Source of the DNA: Stappia sp. BW2
GTDB lineage: Bacteria > Pseudomonadota > Alphaproteobacteria > Rhizobiales > Stappiaceae
Direction: 5' to 3'
Length of the DNA stretch: 64,000 nt
Assembly: GCF_008107695.1 (NCBI RefSeq)
Contig: NZ_VIRG01000060.1
Location: 124,001 to 188,000, forward strand
The notes below the pieces were generated by a model. The model did no database searches and had not been told where the DNA came from. It saw only the letters and a program-made list of their open reading frames with translations. Of this stretch, positions 37,310-45,923 are shown in pieces. The position numbers and the translations under genes are program-made. Each line of letters begins with the position of its first letter. The first letter of the stretch is position 1.

Positions 37310-38215
37310 ATGTCCATGAAGATATCAGGGTCCGACCTTCACCTGTTGCGCGTGTTCGAATGCGTTGTGCGCAATGGCGGAATTTCCGCCGCACAGATGG
37401 AGCTTTCACTCAGTCAGCCGACGATATCCAATCACCTGACAGCGCTCGAGCGACGGCTGGGGGCCAAACTCTGCGAGCGCGGCCGCCGCGGGTTTTCCCT
37501 GACACAAGAGGGGCGCCGAGTTTACGAAGTCAGTCTGGAAGTGACGGGCATGCTGGAGGCAAGTTCCGCCCGGTTGTCCGGCCTTCGAAGCGGCCTGTCT
37601 GGAAAGGTAACCGTCGGTATTGTCGACTGCTTGGCGACCGACCCGCAACTGAAGGTTTCCGAAGCGATTGAGGAGCTTTCCCGCATGGCGCCTGAAATCG
37701 AGCTGAGCCTGAAAATCATGCGCCCCAACGACATCACCAAGGCTGTCGCGGAACGCGAGCTGGACGTCGGCATCGGCGGGTCCAACATCAAGGTGGCGAG
37801 CCTTGCTTACCGGACCCTTTATCGTGAGGAACATGTCGTTTATTGCGGTCAGGGGCACCCGCTTTTTCAGGCATCGGATGATGCCGTCACCAGCGCCGAT
37901 TGCCACGCCTACCCCTGGGTTCATCGGGGATACTGGAATGGGGTCAGAGCACAACGTACTGACAGTACCATCCTGAACCGCATCGCCTTTGACATCGAGG
38001 CGGAGGTGCTGATGGTGCTTTCGGGCGCTTACCTCGGTGTCCTGCCGGTGCATTATGCGAGCGTGTTCGAGCAGCAGGGCCGCCTGCGCCGGCTCGCCAT
38101 TCCAGAAGAGGACTACTTTGCCGACATTGAACTTGCCATCCGGACGGGAGAGCAGGCTGCGAATGTCGGCTACGTCGCCGAGGTCATCGCCAAGGCGCAT
38201 GATTTACATTTGTAA
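37310..38215 (+). CDS. LysR-family transcriptional regulator
   Basis: A 301-residue regulator: winged helix at residues 1-65 (DLHLLRVFECVVRNGGISAAQ then LSLSQPTISNHLTALERRLG), linker, and a periplasmic-binding-like effector domain with DVGIGG and SGAYLGVLPVHYA. The start at 37310 is taken from family length; the ribosome binding site is weak and a second ATG lies two codons on. It follows the ureohydrolase gene and precedes a decayed LysR copy and the kinase-lyase fusion, either of which it may regulate. Confidence 0.87.
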   Translation: MSMKISGSDLHLLRVFECVVRNGGISAAQMELSLSQPTISNHLTALERRLGAKLCERGRRGFSLTQEGRRVYEVSLEVTGMLEASSARLSGLRSGLSGKVTVGIVDCLATDPQLKVSEAIEELSRMAPEIELSLKIMRPNDITKAVAERELDVGIGGSNIKVASLAYRTLYREEHVVYCGQGHPLFQASDDAVTSADCHAYPWVHRGYWNGVRAQRTDSTILNRIAFDIEAEVLMVLSGAYLGVLPVHYASVFEQQGRLRRLAIPEEDYFADIELAIRTGEQAANVGYVAEVIAKAHDLHL

Positions 38216-38337
38216 ATTTCAATGTATCGGTTTTTTCATCAGTATTTTTTGAGGACGTTCCTCGATTTATCCTGACCCCTCAGCGGATTGAGCCGTGATG
38301 AGACATCGAGGCGGAAGGTGCGCAAGTGCGATGGTAA

Positions 38338-38529
38338 CCCGCGCAATCTGTTCTACGTCACAACGCGGACATCCGTCTCATCCTTGACTTCCTTCTCGTG
38401 GTGGAAGCCGTGGGGCTTTCGGTCGCACAGGCGGACCTGAACCTGTCCGGTGCTTGCCTGGGCTATCTGCCCAAGCATTATGCGACTCAGTTCGTGCCCG
38501 CCAGGCGGATGGTCTTCCCCGCACTATGA
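38338..38529 (+). pseudogene. Relic of a second LysR regulator with a large internal deletion
   Basis: The open frame up to the TGA at 38527-38529 reads ADIRLILDFLLVVEAVGLS then VAQADLNLS, which aligns with the helix-turn-helix start of LysR proteins (compare DLHLLRVFECVVRNGGIS and AAQMELSLS in the gene next door), and then jumps straight to GACLGYLPKHYATQFVP, which aligns with the end of the effector domain (GAYLGVLPVHYASVFEQ). About 200 residues between are missing, with the junction at an LS or LSG common to both parts. No start codon remains and a stop at 38335 closes the frame upstream. Confidence 0.75.
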
Positions 38530-38538
38530 GGTAACCTC

Positions 38539-40953
38539 TTGAATATGCAGTCAAACCCCACTCGCGATGAAGTCGACGCCATGCTTGCCAGCATTTCGGC
38601 GCCGGATCTGGATCTCGCCTTGATTGAAGAACAAGTTGGGACTTTATACGGCCTGACGGGAATATGGCGCCGGTTGGGCGGGGAGCGCGAACAGAATTTC
38701 CGTCTGGCCACCGGCGAGGGGCAGGAATTTGTCGTCAAGGTGGCCTCGCTTGAAGAACCGCCCGAAAGCCTCGCTTTCCAGATCGAGGCGCTGGATCATA
38801 TTGCAAGGATCGATGCAGGCTATCCGGTGCCGCGGGTCAAGCGGATCCTGCAAGGGGAAACCATGGGGCGTCTTTCCGACGCGAACGGCCAGATGCATAC
38901 CGTGAGGGTTCTGACCTTCCTTGCAGGGCAAACGCTTCTTGACCGGATCAAGTCCGCCGGACATAGGCTTCAAGCGGCAGAACTGATCACGCTGGGAGAA
39001 ATGAGCGGCCGCCTGGCACGTGCTCTTCAGGGGTTTCAGGGCCGTGGCTCCCCGGCGAGCATGCCTTGGGATCTGAAAAACGCCCCTCAGCTTGTCGAAC
39101 GGCTTCTGATCCATATGCCTGAGCGCATCAGACCGGTTGCGCGAACCCTGTTGCCGGACTTGGCCAAGGCGACGTCCGAGGACTTGCCGAAGCTTCGCGC
39201 ACAGGTCATCTACAACGATTTTCACGAATCCAATGTCCTTGCGGACCTGATCCCCGGGGTCAGCGTCCAGGGTGTCATCGACTTCGGCGACATGGTCTAT
39301 GGCCCTGTCGTACAAGATCTGGCCGTTACGATTGCCTCGCTGATCCACTGGGCAGACGACCCGGTTTACGCGGCAACCTGCCTTGCACGGGGGTACCAGC
39401 GGTTCATGCCTCTGGAAGCCGATGACCTTGCTGTGCTGCGCCGCCTCGTGCTTGCTCGGCTGCTGTTGCAAGTGGGGATCGTGTCCTACCAGTCTTCAGT
39501 CAACGGTCTCGATACGCCGCTAGGTGACTTACAGGCCTTCTACATGAATGCGATCGAGCGCATTGCACAGGTGACCGACGCCGTTTTTGTCGCCGGCATG
39601 CTGCCGTCTGTCGTGCCGATGAGCAGGGCTGTTTACACAGTTCAGTCGCTTCCCACCCCATCTTTGCTGCAGCATCGCGAAACTGTCCTCGGCAAGACCT
39701 ACACTTTCTACAATGAGCCGCTTGAGCTCGTCAGGGGACGTGGTTGCAAGGTCTACGACGCGTCGGGCAACGAATATCTCGACTGCTACAACAACGTCGC
39801 AAATCTCGGCCATTGCCATCCCTATGTCGTCGACGCGCTGACGCGTCAGGCGAGTACGCTCAACACCAATTCCCGTTATCTGCACCGTGAAGTGGTCAGG
39901 TTGGGCGAACGGCTGTCGTCGACGTTGCCGGCGCATCTCGACACCTGGATTTTCGTCTGCACGGGGTCCGAGGCGAATGATCTGGCCGTGCGAATGGCCC
40001 GGGCAGTGACGGGCAAGGAAGGGATCGTCATTACCGAGAACAGCTATCACGGCAATACCTCGGTCTGCGCCCCGCTGTCACTCATTGATTATGACGCCAA
40101 CGACAGACCCGGCTGGGTGGAAACGGTGCCGCCGCCCAATCTGTACCGCGGGCCCTACAGGCAAAGCGACAACGACGCCGGGTCGAAATATGCCGGCCAT
40201 GTCGACAGCGCAGCGCGCCTTCTTGACGACCGGGGCAAAGGACTTGCCGGCCTGATGATCGATTCAATTTTCGACGGGAATGGATCTCTCGTTCCTCCGC
40301 CGGACTATCTGTCTGAGGTCTATGCCAGAGTAAGGGCACATGGCGGATTGACAATTGCCGACGAGGTTCAGATGGGCTTCGCGCGATCGGGAACGCACAT
40401 GTGGGGTTTCCAGGCCTTTGGCGTGGAACCGGACATTGTCACCATGGGCAAGCCGATGGGGAACGGGCATCCGATGGCAGCGCTTGTGACACGGCGTGAC
40501 ATTGCCGCGAAGCTTCAGGCAAATGGCGGCTACTTCAACACCTTCGGCGGCAATACGGTGTCGGCGGTCGTTGGCAATGCGTGTCTGGACGTGCTCTGGG
40601 GAGAAAACCTGCAGGGCAATGCGGCCAGGAGCGGGGCAACCATGCGTGCGGGCCTCCTCGACCTGATGGAACGGCACGAGATCGTTGGCCACATTCAGGG
40701 ACGAGGTCTCTTCCTCGGCGTCGAACTCGTGACGGACCGCACCACCAGGGCTCCGGCGAAACTCGCGGCTCGCTGGGTGCGTGAGCGAATGAAGTCGCTC
40801 GGCGTTCTGGTTTCCTCCACCGGGCCCCTCGGCAACATCATCAAGATCCGTCCGCCGCTCGTGTTCAGCAATGCCGACGCAGCAAGGTGTCTTGAAGCTC
40901 TGGAGACGGCGCTCTCGCAGGTGCCGGCCGACCTTCGCCCCAAAGCTGTATGA
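38539..40953 (+). CDS. Fused kinase and class III PLP enzyme (hydroxylysine kinase / ammoniophospholyase type)
   Basis: An 804-residue two-domain protein. Residues about 20-350 are an aminoglycoside-phosphotransferase-like kinase: K67 in EFVVKVA, catalytic D227 in IYNDFHESNVL, Mg-binding D248 in VIDFGD. Residues about 375-800 are a class III PLP enzyme: CTGSEANDLA, ENSYHGNT, D608 in ADEVQMGF and K638 in TMGKPMGNGHP. The same pair exists as separate human proteins, hydroxylysine kinase (AGPHD1) and the phospho-lyases AGXT2L1/L2, so the chain may phosphorylate an amino alcohol and then eliminate ammonia and phosphate. Start is TTG at 38539 or ATG at 38545; GAGGT precedes both. It lies ten bases after the LysR relic. 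Confidence 0.85.
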   Translation: MNMQSNPTRDEVDAMLASISAPDLDLALIEEQVGTLYGLTGIWRRLGGEREQNFRLATGEGQEFVVKVASLEEPPESLAFQIEALDHIARIDAGYPVPRVKRILQGETMGRLSDANGQMHTVRVLTFLAGQTLLDRIKSAGHRLQAAELITLGEMSGRLARALQGFQGRGSPASMPWDLKNAPQLVERLLIHMPERIRPVARTLLPDLAKATSEDLPKLRAQVIYNDFHESNVLADLIPGVSVQGVIDFGDMVYGPVVQDLAVTIASLIHWADDPVYAATCLARGYQRFMPLEADDLAVLRRLVLARLLLQVGIVSYQSSVNGLDTPLGDLQAFYMNAIERIAQVTDAVFVAGMLPSVVPMSRAVYTVQSLPTPSLLQHRETVLGKTYTFYNEPLELVRGRGCKVYDASGNEYLDCYNNVANLGHCHPYVVDALTRQASTLNTNSRYLHREVVRLGERLSSTLPAHLDTWIFVCTGSEANDLAVRMARAVTGKEGIVITENSYHGNTSVCAPLSLIDYDANDRPGWVETVPPPNLYRGPYRQSDNDAGSKYAGHVDSAARLLDDRGKGLAGLMIDSIFDGNGSLVPPPDYLSEVYARVRAHGGLTIADEVQMGFARSGTHMWGFQAFGVEPDIVTMGKPMGNGHPMAALVTRRDIAAKLQANGGYFNTFGGNTVSAVVGNACLDVLWGENLQGNAARSGATMRAGLLDLMERHEIVGHIQGRGLFLGVELVTDRTTRAPAKLAARWVRERMKSLGVLVSSTGPLGNIIKIRPPLVFSNADAARCLEALETALSQVPADLRPKAV

Positions 40954-40971
40954 TGGACGGATAAGACTGAG

Positions 40972-40998
40972 GCCCGGTGCTGCGCAGCGCCGGGCTTC
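40972..40998 (+). terminator. Terminator of the kinase-lyase fusion gene
   Basis: GCCCGG (40972-40977) and CCGGGC (40990-40995) enclose an inner GCTGCGCAGC palindrome and are followed by TTC, so the stem is nearly continuous. It lies 18 bases after the stop codon. Confidence 0.6.
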
Positions 40999-41084
40999 AT
41001 TGCAAATGGCTGTCGATCACTCGGACCGGGTTTGGTGTCAGCAACTTTGGCGTTGGGGCGAAGTGCGATCTTAAATGGCAACGC

Positions 41085-41978
41085 TCAGGACTGCACGGCC
41101 TGTCCGTTGGAGACGGACAGATGCGCGGTCTTTTCCCAATTCATCCGGGCTTCGATCATCAAGAGCGCGGCGCCTACAAAAAAGCAGAAGGCACCGACGA
41201 GCAGATTGGCGTTCGATGTCTGAAGGATCCACGCTGGCTCAGCGCCTTTCGGGGTGAAGGCAATCGTTGACGAGATCATGAACGCGACGCAGCCGAGAAG
41301 GTTGATGAAGACGATCCACCATTCCATCTCGAACGGCTTGAACGACCAGTGCGCGTGACCTGCCTCGATGTAGGCGAGGTAGCCGGAGACCAGAAACAAG
41401 ACGGAGCCAATCATGCCGGGCACCCAGATGACGAAATCCTGGACGTACCAGACCGCTGGCGCGTTGATCGCGTCGAAGGTGTTGAAATTGAACGCGACCG
41501 TTCCGACGAATTGGGTCAGCGTGCACCACCATCCCGGGTTTGCCGGCTGCCAGCCAATGACCCGGATGGGTTGATCGGACGCAACAGGGGTCGCATTGCC
41601 GGTAAACTCGGGGGTGTTGGCTGCCTGGAAATGCTGGAGGTAGCCAGCGATGGTGAAAGGGACGGAACCGGCGAAGAAAATGAGGTTGATCTGCAGGCTC
41701 TCAAGGGAGGTCGGCACAAGCGACAGCAACGATCCGAGCATGAAAAGAAACGCGCCGACCGCAAAGGACAGGCCCGTCCACCAGTTGTACGCCGGACGAT
41801 GCCAGAAGGGCTGGCTGCTTTGCTGCGGCAGCCGAACAAGCCCCTTTCTGTGCCGCCGTGAGCGCCAGACGAAGTGTTCGCCCGGCAGGCTAAACCTTCT
41901 GTAGGTGACGAACGGCCAGGGCCCCTTGCGGTGGACTTCTTCCATGGTTGCGGCAAAAGCCTGTTCTGTTCCGTTCAT
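41085..41978 (-). CDS. Multi-pass membrane protein with YrhK-like domains
   Basis: A 297-residue integral membrane protein. Helix pairs are visible at about residues 65-120 (YNWWTGLSFAVGAFLFMLGS then FFAGSVPFTIAGYLQHFQ) and again in the C-terminal half (WWIVFINLLGCVAFMISST then LLVGAFCFFVGAALLMIEA), each resembling the YrhK motif of paired glycine-rich helices. An internal duplication is likely. The ATG at 41978 has GGGAAG upstream. It follows gadB by 92 bases on the same strand with a hairpin in between, so a link to GABA or acid stress is possible, but function is unknown. Confidence 0.72.
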   Translation of the reverse strand: MNGTEQAFAATMEEVHRKGPWPFVTYRRFSLPGEHFVWRSRRHRKGLVRLPQQSSQPFWHRPAYNWWTGLSFAVGAFLFMLGSLLSLVPTSLESLQINLIFFAGSVPFTIAGYLQHFQAANTPEFTGNATPVASDQPIRVIGWQPANPGWWCTLTQFVGTVAFNFNTFDAINAPAVWYVQDFVIWVPGMIGSVLFLVSGYLAYIEAGHAHWSFKPFEMEWWIVFINLLGCVAFMISSTIAFTPKGAEPAWILQTSNANLLVGAFCFFVGAALLMIEARMNWEKTAHLSVSNGQAVQS

Positions 41979-42036
41979 TCTGCTTCCCGCACGCTCTTGC
42001 AGTATCAGCTTTTCTTGTTCCGAAGGCCGAATGGCT

Positions 42037-42062
42037 GTCCTGCGCTCCGAGGAGCGCAGGAC
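42037..42062 (-). promoter_or_regulatory. Intercistronic hairpin between gadB and the membrane-protein gene
   Basis: GTCCTGCGCTCC (42037-42048) and GGAGCGCAGGAC (42051-42062) are a 12-base perfect inverted repeat nine bases after the gadB stop. There is no strong T run on the minus strand, so it may only attenuate read-through. Confidence 0.6.
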
Positions 42063-42070
42063 GTTCACGC

Positions 42071-43450
42071 TTAGTGGTGAAATCCGGAGAATTCGTCGCT
42101 TTCCAGAGGTTTGCTCGGCTGATGGACGGTGAGGTGATCCAGCGCGGTTTTCATGTCGTCGATCAGGAGTGAACAGAGATCGAGACTGACCCCGTTGCGG
42201 ACCAGGATGCGTTGAATGGCCTGATCCTGGCAATTGGCCGGAAGCGTGTAGGCTGGGACCTGCCATCCCCGGACACGCAACCTGTCGGCGAGGTCGAACA
42301 GGTTGAACCCGGGGTCTTCGCCTTCTTTCATTTTCCAGGAAACCGCCGGTATGCCGCGTTCCGGGTCGCCATCGAAGACCACATCGAACAAACCCAGTTT
42401 GCCGATTTCATCTGCCAGATACCTTGCGCTCTTGTAGCAGGCGCCGTGCACCTTGGCGTATCCCTCGTGGCCCAGGCGAAGAAAGTTGTAATACTGGCAG
42501 ACGACCTGCCCGCCCGGGCGCGAGAAATTGAGCGCGATGTCGCGCATGTTGCCGCCGAGATAATTCACCCAGAACACCATGTCCTCCGGCAGGTCCTTCT
42601 CTTCCCGCCAGAGCACCCAGCCCACACCGAGAGGGGCAAGGCCAAATTTGTGACCCGAGGTGTTGATTGAACGCACGCGGGGCAAAGAGAAATCCCAGAC
42701 CAGCTTGGGCGCACAAAAGGGTGCGAGGAAACCGCCACTGGCGCCGTCGACGTGAATGGGAATATCCAGGCCGGTTTCTTCTTCGTATTTGTCCAGAGCC
42801 TCACTGACGTCCTTTACCGGCTCGAATTCCCCTGTGAAGGTGACTCCCAGAGTGGGAACCACCCCGATCGTGTTTTCATCGCAGAGTTTGAGGACTTCCT
42901 CCGGCGTCATCAGCAACCGGCCGTTTTCCATGGGAATTTCGCGGTGTTCGATATCCCAGTAGCGGGTGAACTTGTGCCAGCAGATCTGGACCGGACCGGT
43001 GATCAGGTTCGGCTTGTCGGTCGGCTTGCCTTCGGCGCGCCGCCTTGCCTCCCAGCGTCTTTTCATCGCAAGGCCGCCAAGCATGGCCGCTTCGCTTGAA
43101 CCGACCGTCGAACACCCCGTTGCCGAGCCTTCCGGAGCGTGCCAGAGGTCCGCGAGCATCTGCACGCAGCGCCGCTCGATTTCGGCCGTTTGCGGATATT
43201 CGTCCTTGTCGATCATGTTCTTGTCGATGCAGTCTTCCATCAATTGATGGATTTCCTGTTCTTCCCAGGTCTGACAGAAGGTTGCCAGGTTCTGCCGCGC
43301 ATTGCCGTCAAGCATCAACTCGTCCCGGACGACTGCATAGACATGGCGCGGATTTCGCTCGCTCTTGGGGAACTCTGATTTCGGCAGCGAGGAAACGGCG
43401 TCCCGTGCTCCGTAGACTTCGTCGTATTGATGGTGACGGGTCTTGCTCAT
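42071..43450 (-). CDS. gadB: Glutamate decarboxylase
   Basis: A 459-residue PLP decarboxylase converting glutamate to GABA and CO2 with use of one proton. The cofactor lysine is K268 in [13 protein letters not shown], the ring-nitrogen Asp is D235 in HVDGASGGF, and [11 protein letters not shown] lies at 111-121. The C-terminus ends GFHH, comparable to the C-terminal His of E. coli GadB that closes the site at neutral pH. AGGAGAGAG lies upstream of the start. No GABA/glutamate antiporter gene is adjacent; a YrhK-like membrane protein follows instead. GABA formed here could be used through the aminotransferase and GabD of region 1. Confidence 0.93.
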   Translation of the reverse strand: MSKTRHHQYDEVYGARDAVSSLPKSEFPKSERNPRHVYAVVRDELMLDGNARQNLATFCQTWEEQEIHQLMEDCIDKNMIDKDEYPQTAEIERRCVQMLADLWHAPEGSATGCSTVGSSEAAMLGGLAMKRRWEARRRAEGKPTDKPNLITGPVQICWHKFTRYWDIEHREIPMENGRLLMTPEEVLKLCDENTIGVVPTLGVTFTGEFEPVKDVSEALDKYEEETGLDIPIHVDGASGGFLAPFCAPKLVWDFSLPRVRSINTSGHKFGLAPLGVGWVLWREEKDLPEDMVFWVNYLGGNMRDIALNFSRPGGQVVCQYYNFLRLGHEGYAKVHGACYKSARYLADEIGKLGLFDVVFDGDPERGIPAVSWKMKEGEDPGFNLFDLADRLRVRGWQVPAYTLPANCQDQAIQRILVRNGVSLDLCSLLIDDMKTALDHLTVHQPSKPLESDEFSGFHH

Positions 43451-43771
43451 TTCTCTCTCCTGTCAGGCGTTTGGAAGGTCGGCTCATTACCTGTATGGAT
43501 GCTTTTGGCCTGCAATTTCCAGTAGAATTCTCGATTTTGAGTTTAGGATATATCTTTTATCGCCAATCCGTGCGCCGCAGCACATGGACATTCTCGAAGC
43601 GGCAAGCCTGCCTGCCTGTCAGCTAATTCCGGCTGTCACGGTGCCACCCTTCAGACGCTCCTGGGGTTTGGCGCCGAAAGAACGCAGCCCAACCTTCAGA
43701 ACAGCTCCGCGCGGAAAAGACGAATTCTCACAGGTGGTTGGCTGCCGCGAGGATCGTAAAAAGGCGAAGGC
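43451..43771. other. Upstream region of gadB, AT-rich in part
   Basis: About 320 bases with no gene. The AT-rich part at roughly 43530-43565 is the likely gadB promoter area. Reading frames here are short and start abruptly at the transposase remnant that follows, so part of this DNA may be insertion-sequence debris. Confidence 0.4.
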
Positions 43772-44092
43772 CGCCGCGCCGAACGATGGTTCGCTTCCAA
43801 GGGAAACACCTTCAAATGGGTCATGACGGACAATGGCGCGGGGTACAGGTCCAGCCTGTTTGCGACGACGCTCCAGCGGACCGGCGCAAGACCTGCTCGA
43901 GCCAGATCTTACAGGCCGCAGCCCAACGGAAAGGCAGAGCGTTTCATCAAAATACTTCAAGAAGAGTGGGCTTACGGAATGTCCTTCGGATGCTCAGAAC
44001 AAACAAACGCTGGACTGCCAAGATGGCTCAACATCGACAATTGCCAGCGTCCGCACGGGGGAGACAACTTCAACACACCGATCAGCCTCTGA
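43772..44092 (+). pseudogene. IS481-type transposase remnant (C-terminal part)
   Basis: From about 43772 the frame reads RAERWFASKGNTFKWVM, then TDNGAGYRSSLF, SYRPQPNGKAERF and EEWAYG, ending PISL at a stop. This is the C-terminal part of the DDE integrase core of the IS481 family (the second Asp in TDNG and the Glu in NGKAERF are present). The N-terminal half with helix-turn-helix and first Asp is missing; the frame is closed upstream by a TAA near 43758. It cannot encode an active transposase. No clean terminal inverted repeats were identified. Confidence 0.75.
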
Positions 44093-44312
44093 ACATTACT
44101 GGGTGCAACCGCATTGGAAAGCACCCCTCGTTTTTCGCTATGCTCTCTCGCGTTGCTTTTTCAGTACAGCGCCAAGTCCGAGCTGACAGATATGGTCCGT
44201 CGACTGCCCCCTGTTGTCCGAAGTTCTGATTTGCTGCATCGGGTAATCAAAGGCGCGGTCCAGGGAGCTGAAACCGTGCCCATGAGAGTGAAGCAGGTGA
44301 TCCAGGTTCCTT

Positions 44313-45173
44313 TCAGGCGCTGGCCAGGAAGCGGGTAACGTCTTCGGCAAAGCGCTCCGCATACTGGAAGTGGAAGGCGTGCCCGGAATCGGGATAGATG
44401 GCGAGCTGTGCATTCGGGATGGCCCTGACCAGCGCCAATGAGTTTTCGACCGCAAAAGCCCTGTCGAAATCACCGTTGGCAACAAGAACCGGAACCTTGA
44501 TCTCGCCCAGCCTCTTGAAGGCACCGTCTTCGCCCTGGAAGAACTTTCGGGTTGCGATCCCCTGAGCGGCGCGAGTCTGCATGGTCGTTTTCAGCGTCGC
44601 TCCGGCCACCGGGTCACCTCCGCCGATACGGGCAAGCGAGGCCATCCCGGCTGCCTGGCTCGTCTCGCTGTCTGTGTAGAAAATGAAAAGCATGTCGTCG
44701 GGGGTGTTTTGTTCCTTACTGGCGACCGCGAGCCAATCTTCGGGAAGGGGGATTGCACCCTTCACTGCAAAGCTCGGTGTGGTTCCAGCAAGGACAACAC
44801 CCCCCAACCGGTTGCCATATTTGGCTGCCAGGATCTGGGCCGTCATTCCCCCCATCGACCAGCCGAGCACATGCGGGTTTTCCAAATCGAGCGCATCAGC
44901 CAGAGCAACGGCGACGTCGGCTGCCCCTTCCAGGGTATCGGGCACGCTTCCACCGCTGTCACCCACGCCGGCACTATCGAAGGTGATGACCCGGTGGTTG
45001 CCGGCAAGTGCGGCGGTGAGAGCAGGGTCCCAGTCGGCCATCGCCGCCCGAAACCTGTTGAGCATCAGCAGTGGCCGGCCTTCTCCCTGGCTGCGCCAGG
45101 CGATCGGCGTGCCATTCACCTCCGTCACATTCACATTGGCGCCGGACCGGACTTCCTGGATATCGAGTGGCAT
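44313..45173 (-). CDS. Alpha/beta-fold hydrolase
   Basis: A 286-residue hydrolase. The nucleophile elbow is GWSMGG (Ser near residue 106), the acid is in VANGDFDRAF, and the catalytic His is in DSGHAFHFQ near the C-terminus. GAGGAGA precedes the start at 45173. It is divergent from the TetR gene at 45332 across two matching palindromes, so it is probably repressed by that regulator. Esterase, lactonase or haloperoxidase-like activity cannot be told apart. Confidence 0.85.
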   Translation of the reverse strand: MPLDIQEVRSGANVNVTEVNGTPIAWRSQGEGRPLLMLNRFRAAMADWDPALTAALAGNHRVITFDSAGVGDSGGSVPDTLEGAADVAVALADALDLENPHVLGWSMGGMTAQILAAKYGNRLGGVVLAGTTPSFAVKGAIPLPEDWLAVASKEQNTPDDMLFIFYTDSETSQAAGMASLARIGGGDPVAGATLKTTMQTRAAQGIATRKFFQGEDGAFKRLGEIKVPVLVANGDFDRAFAVENSLALVRAIPNAQLAIYPDSGHAFHFQYAERFAEDVTRFLASA

Positions 45174-45260
45174 GTCTGTCTCCTCTGCATAAGCTCACGT
45201 CCGTCCTGGATCAGGTGGGTGAGACTGGAATTTAGGGGCGTTTCTCCTTGGCTTTGGATT

Positions 45261-45313
45261 TTAGATTATGTTTGTAATCAAAAGTCGTCAAGCTTAGATT
45301 ATGGAGATAATCT
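45261..45313. promoter_or_regulatory. Tandem TetR-type operators
   Basis: Two related palindromes lie between the divergent hydrolase and tetR genes: GATTA-N6-TAATC (45264-45279) and AGATTAT-GGAG-ATAATCT (45296-45313). Both sit within TTAGATTATG, so they are direct repeats of one site, with centres about 33 bases apart. Confidence 0.65.
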
Positions 45314-45331
45314 TAAATTGAGAGGACGAAT

Positions 45332-45874
45332 ATGCGGGTCAGTCGTGAAGTCGCTGAAAAAAATCGGCAAAAAGTGGTGGCCTCCTCAAGCCGACTGTTT
45401 CGGGAGCAGGGCTATGACGGGATTGGCGTAGCCGCCCTGATGAAGGCAGCGGGTCTGACCCACGGTGGTTTTTACAAGCAGTTCGAGGACAAGTCGGCGC
45501 TGGTGGCGGAGGCGACCGAAGCCGCATTGGCCGAAAACCGGAAGAAGTGGCAGGACGTCATTGCCGCATCTGACGACAAGGCAGGTGAAGCAATCGCAAG
45601 CTGGTACCTCTCACCACTGCACATCGATAACAGGTCAGACGGGTGTTGCTTTGCGGCGCTCGCAGCCGAAGCGCCGCGCCAGGGCGTCAAGGTTCAGGAG
45701 ACCTTCGCGGAGGCTCTGGAAGCGAGCGTCGATCTGCTAGCCGGACCAGACGGCAATCGCAACGAGGCGATGCGGCAACTTTCCACGATGGTCGGCGCCC
45801 TCGTGCTGGCCCGGGCTGTTGGGTCTGAAGCGTTGGCGCAGGAGCTCTTGGAGGCCGCAAAACAGAAGCCGTGA
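45332..45874 (+). CDS. TetR-family transcriptional regulator
   Basis: A 180-residue repressor. The N-terminal helix-turn-helix is VVASSSRLFREQGYDGIGVAAL then MKAAGLTHGGFYKQFEDKSAL at about residues 15-55, and the rest is an all-helical ligand domain with CCFAALAAEAPRQG. GAGAGGA precedes the start. It probably represses itself and the divergent alpha/beta hydrolase through the tandem operators at 45261-45313. Confidence 0.9.
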   Translation: MRVSREVAEKNRQKVVASSSRLFREQGYDGIGVAALMKAAGLTHGGFYKQFEDKSALVAEATEAALAENRKKWQDVIAASDDKAGEAIASWYLSPLHIDNRSDGCCFAALAAEAPRQGVKVQETFAEALEASVDLLAGPDGNRNEAMRQLSTMVGALVLARAVGSEALAQELLEAAKQKP

Positions 45875-45923
45875 GACCCCGCAACGCCTTTTCAATCGTC
45901 AATGGCCGGTCGGCCCGGATGAA

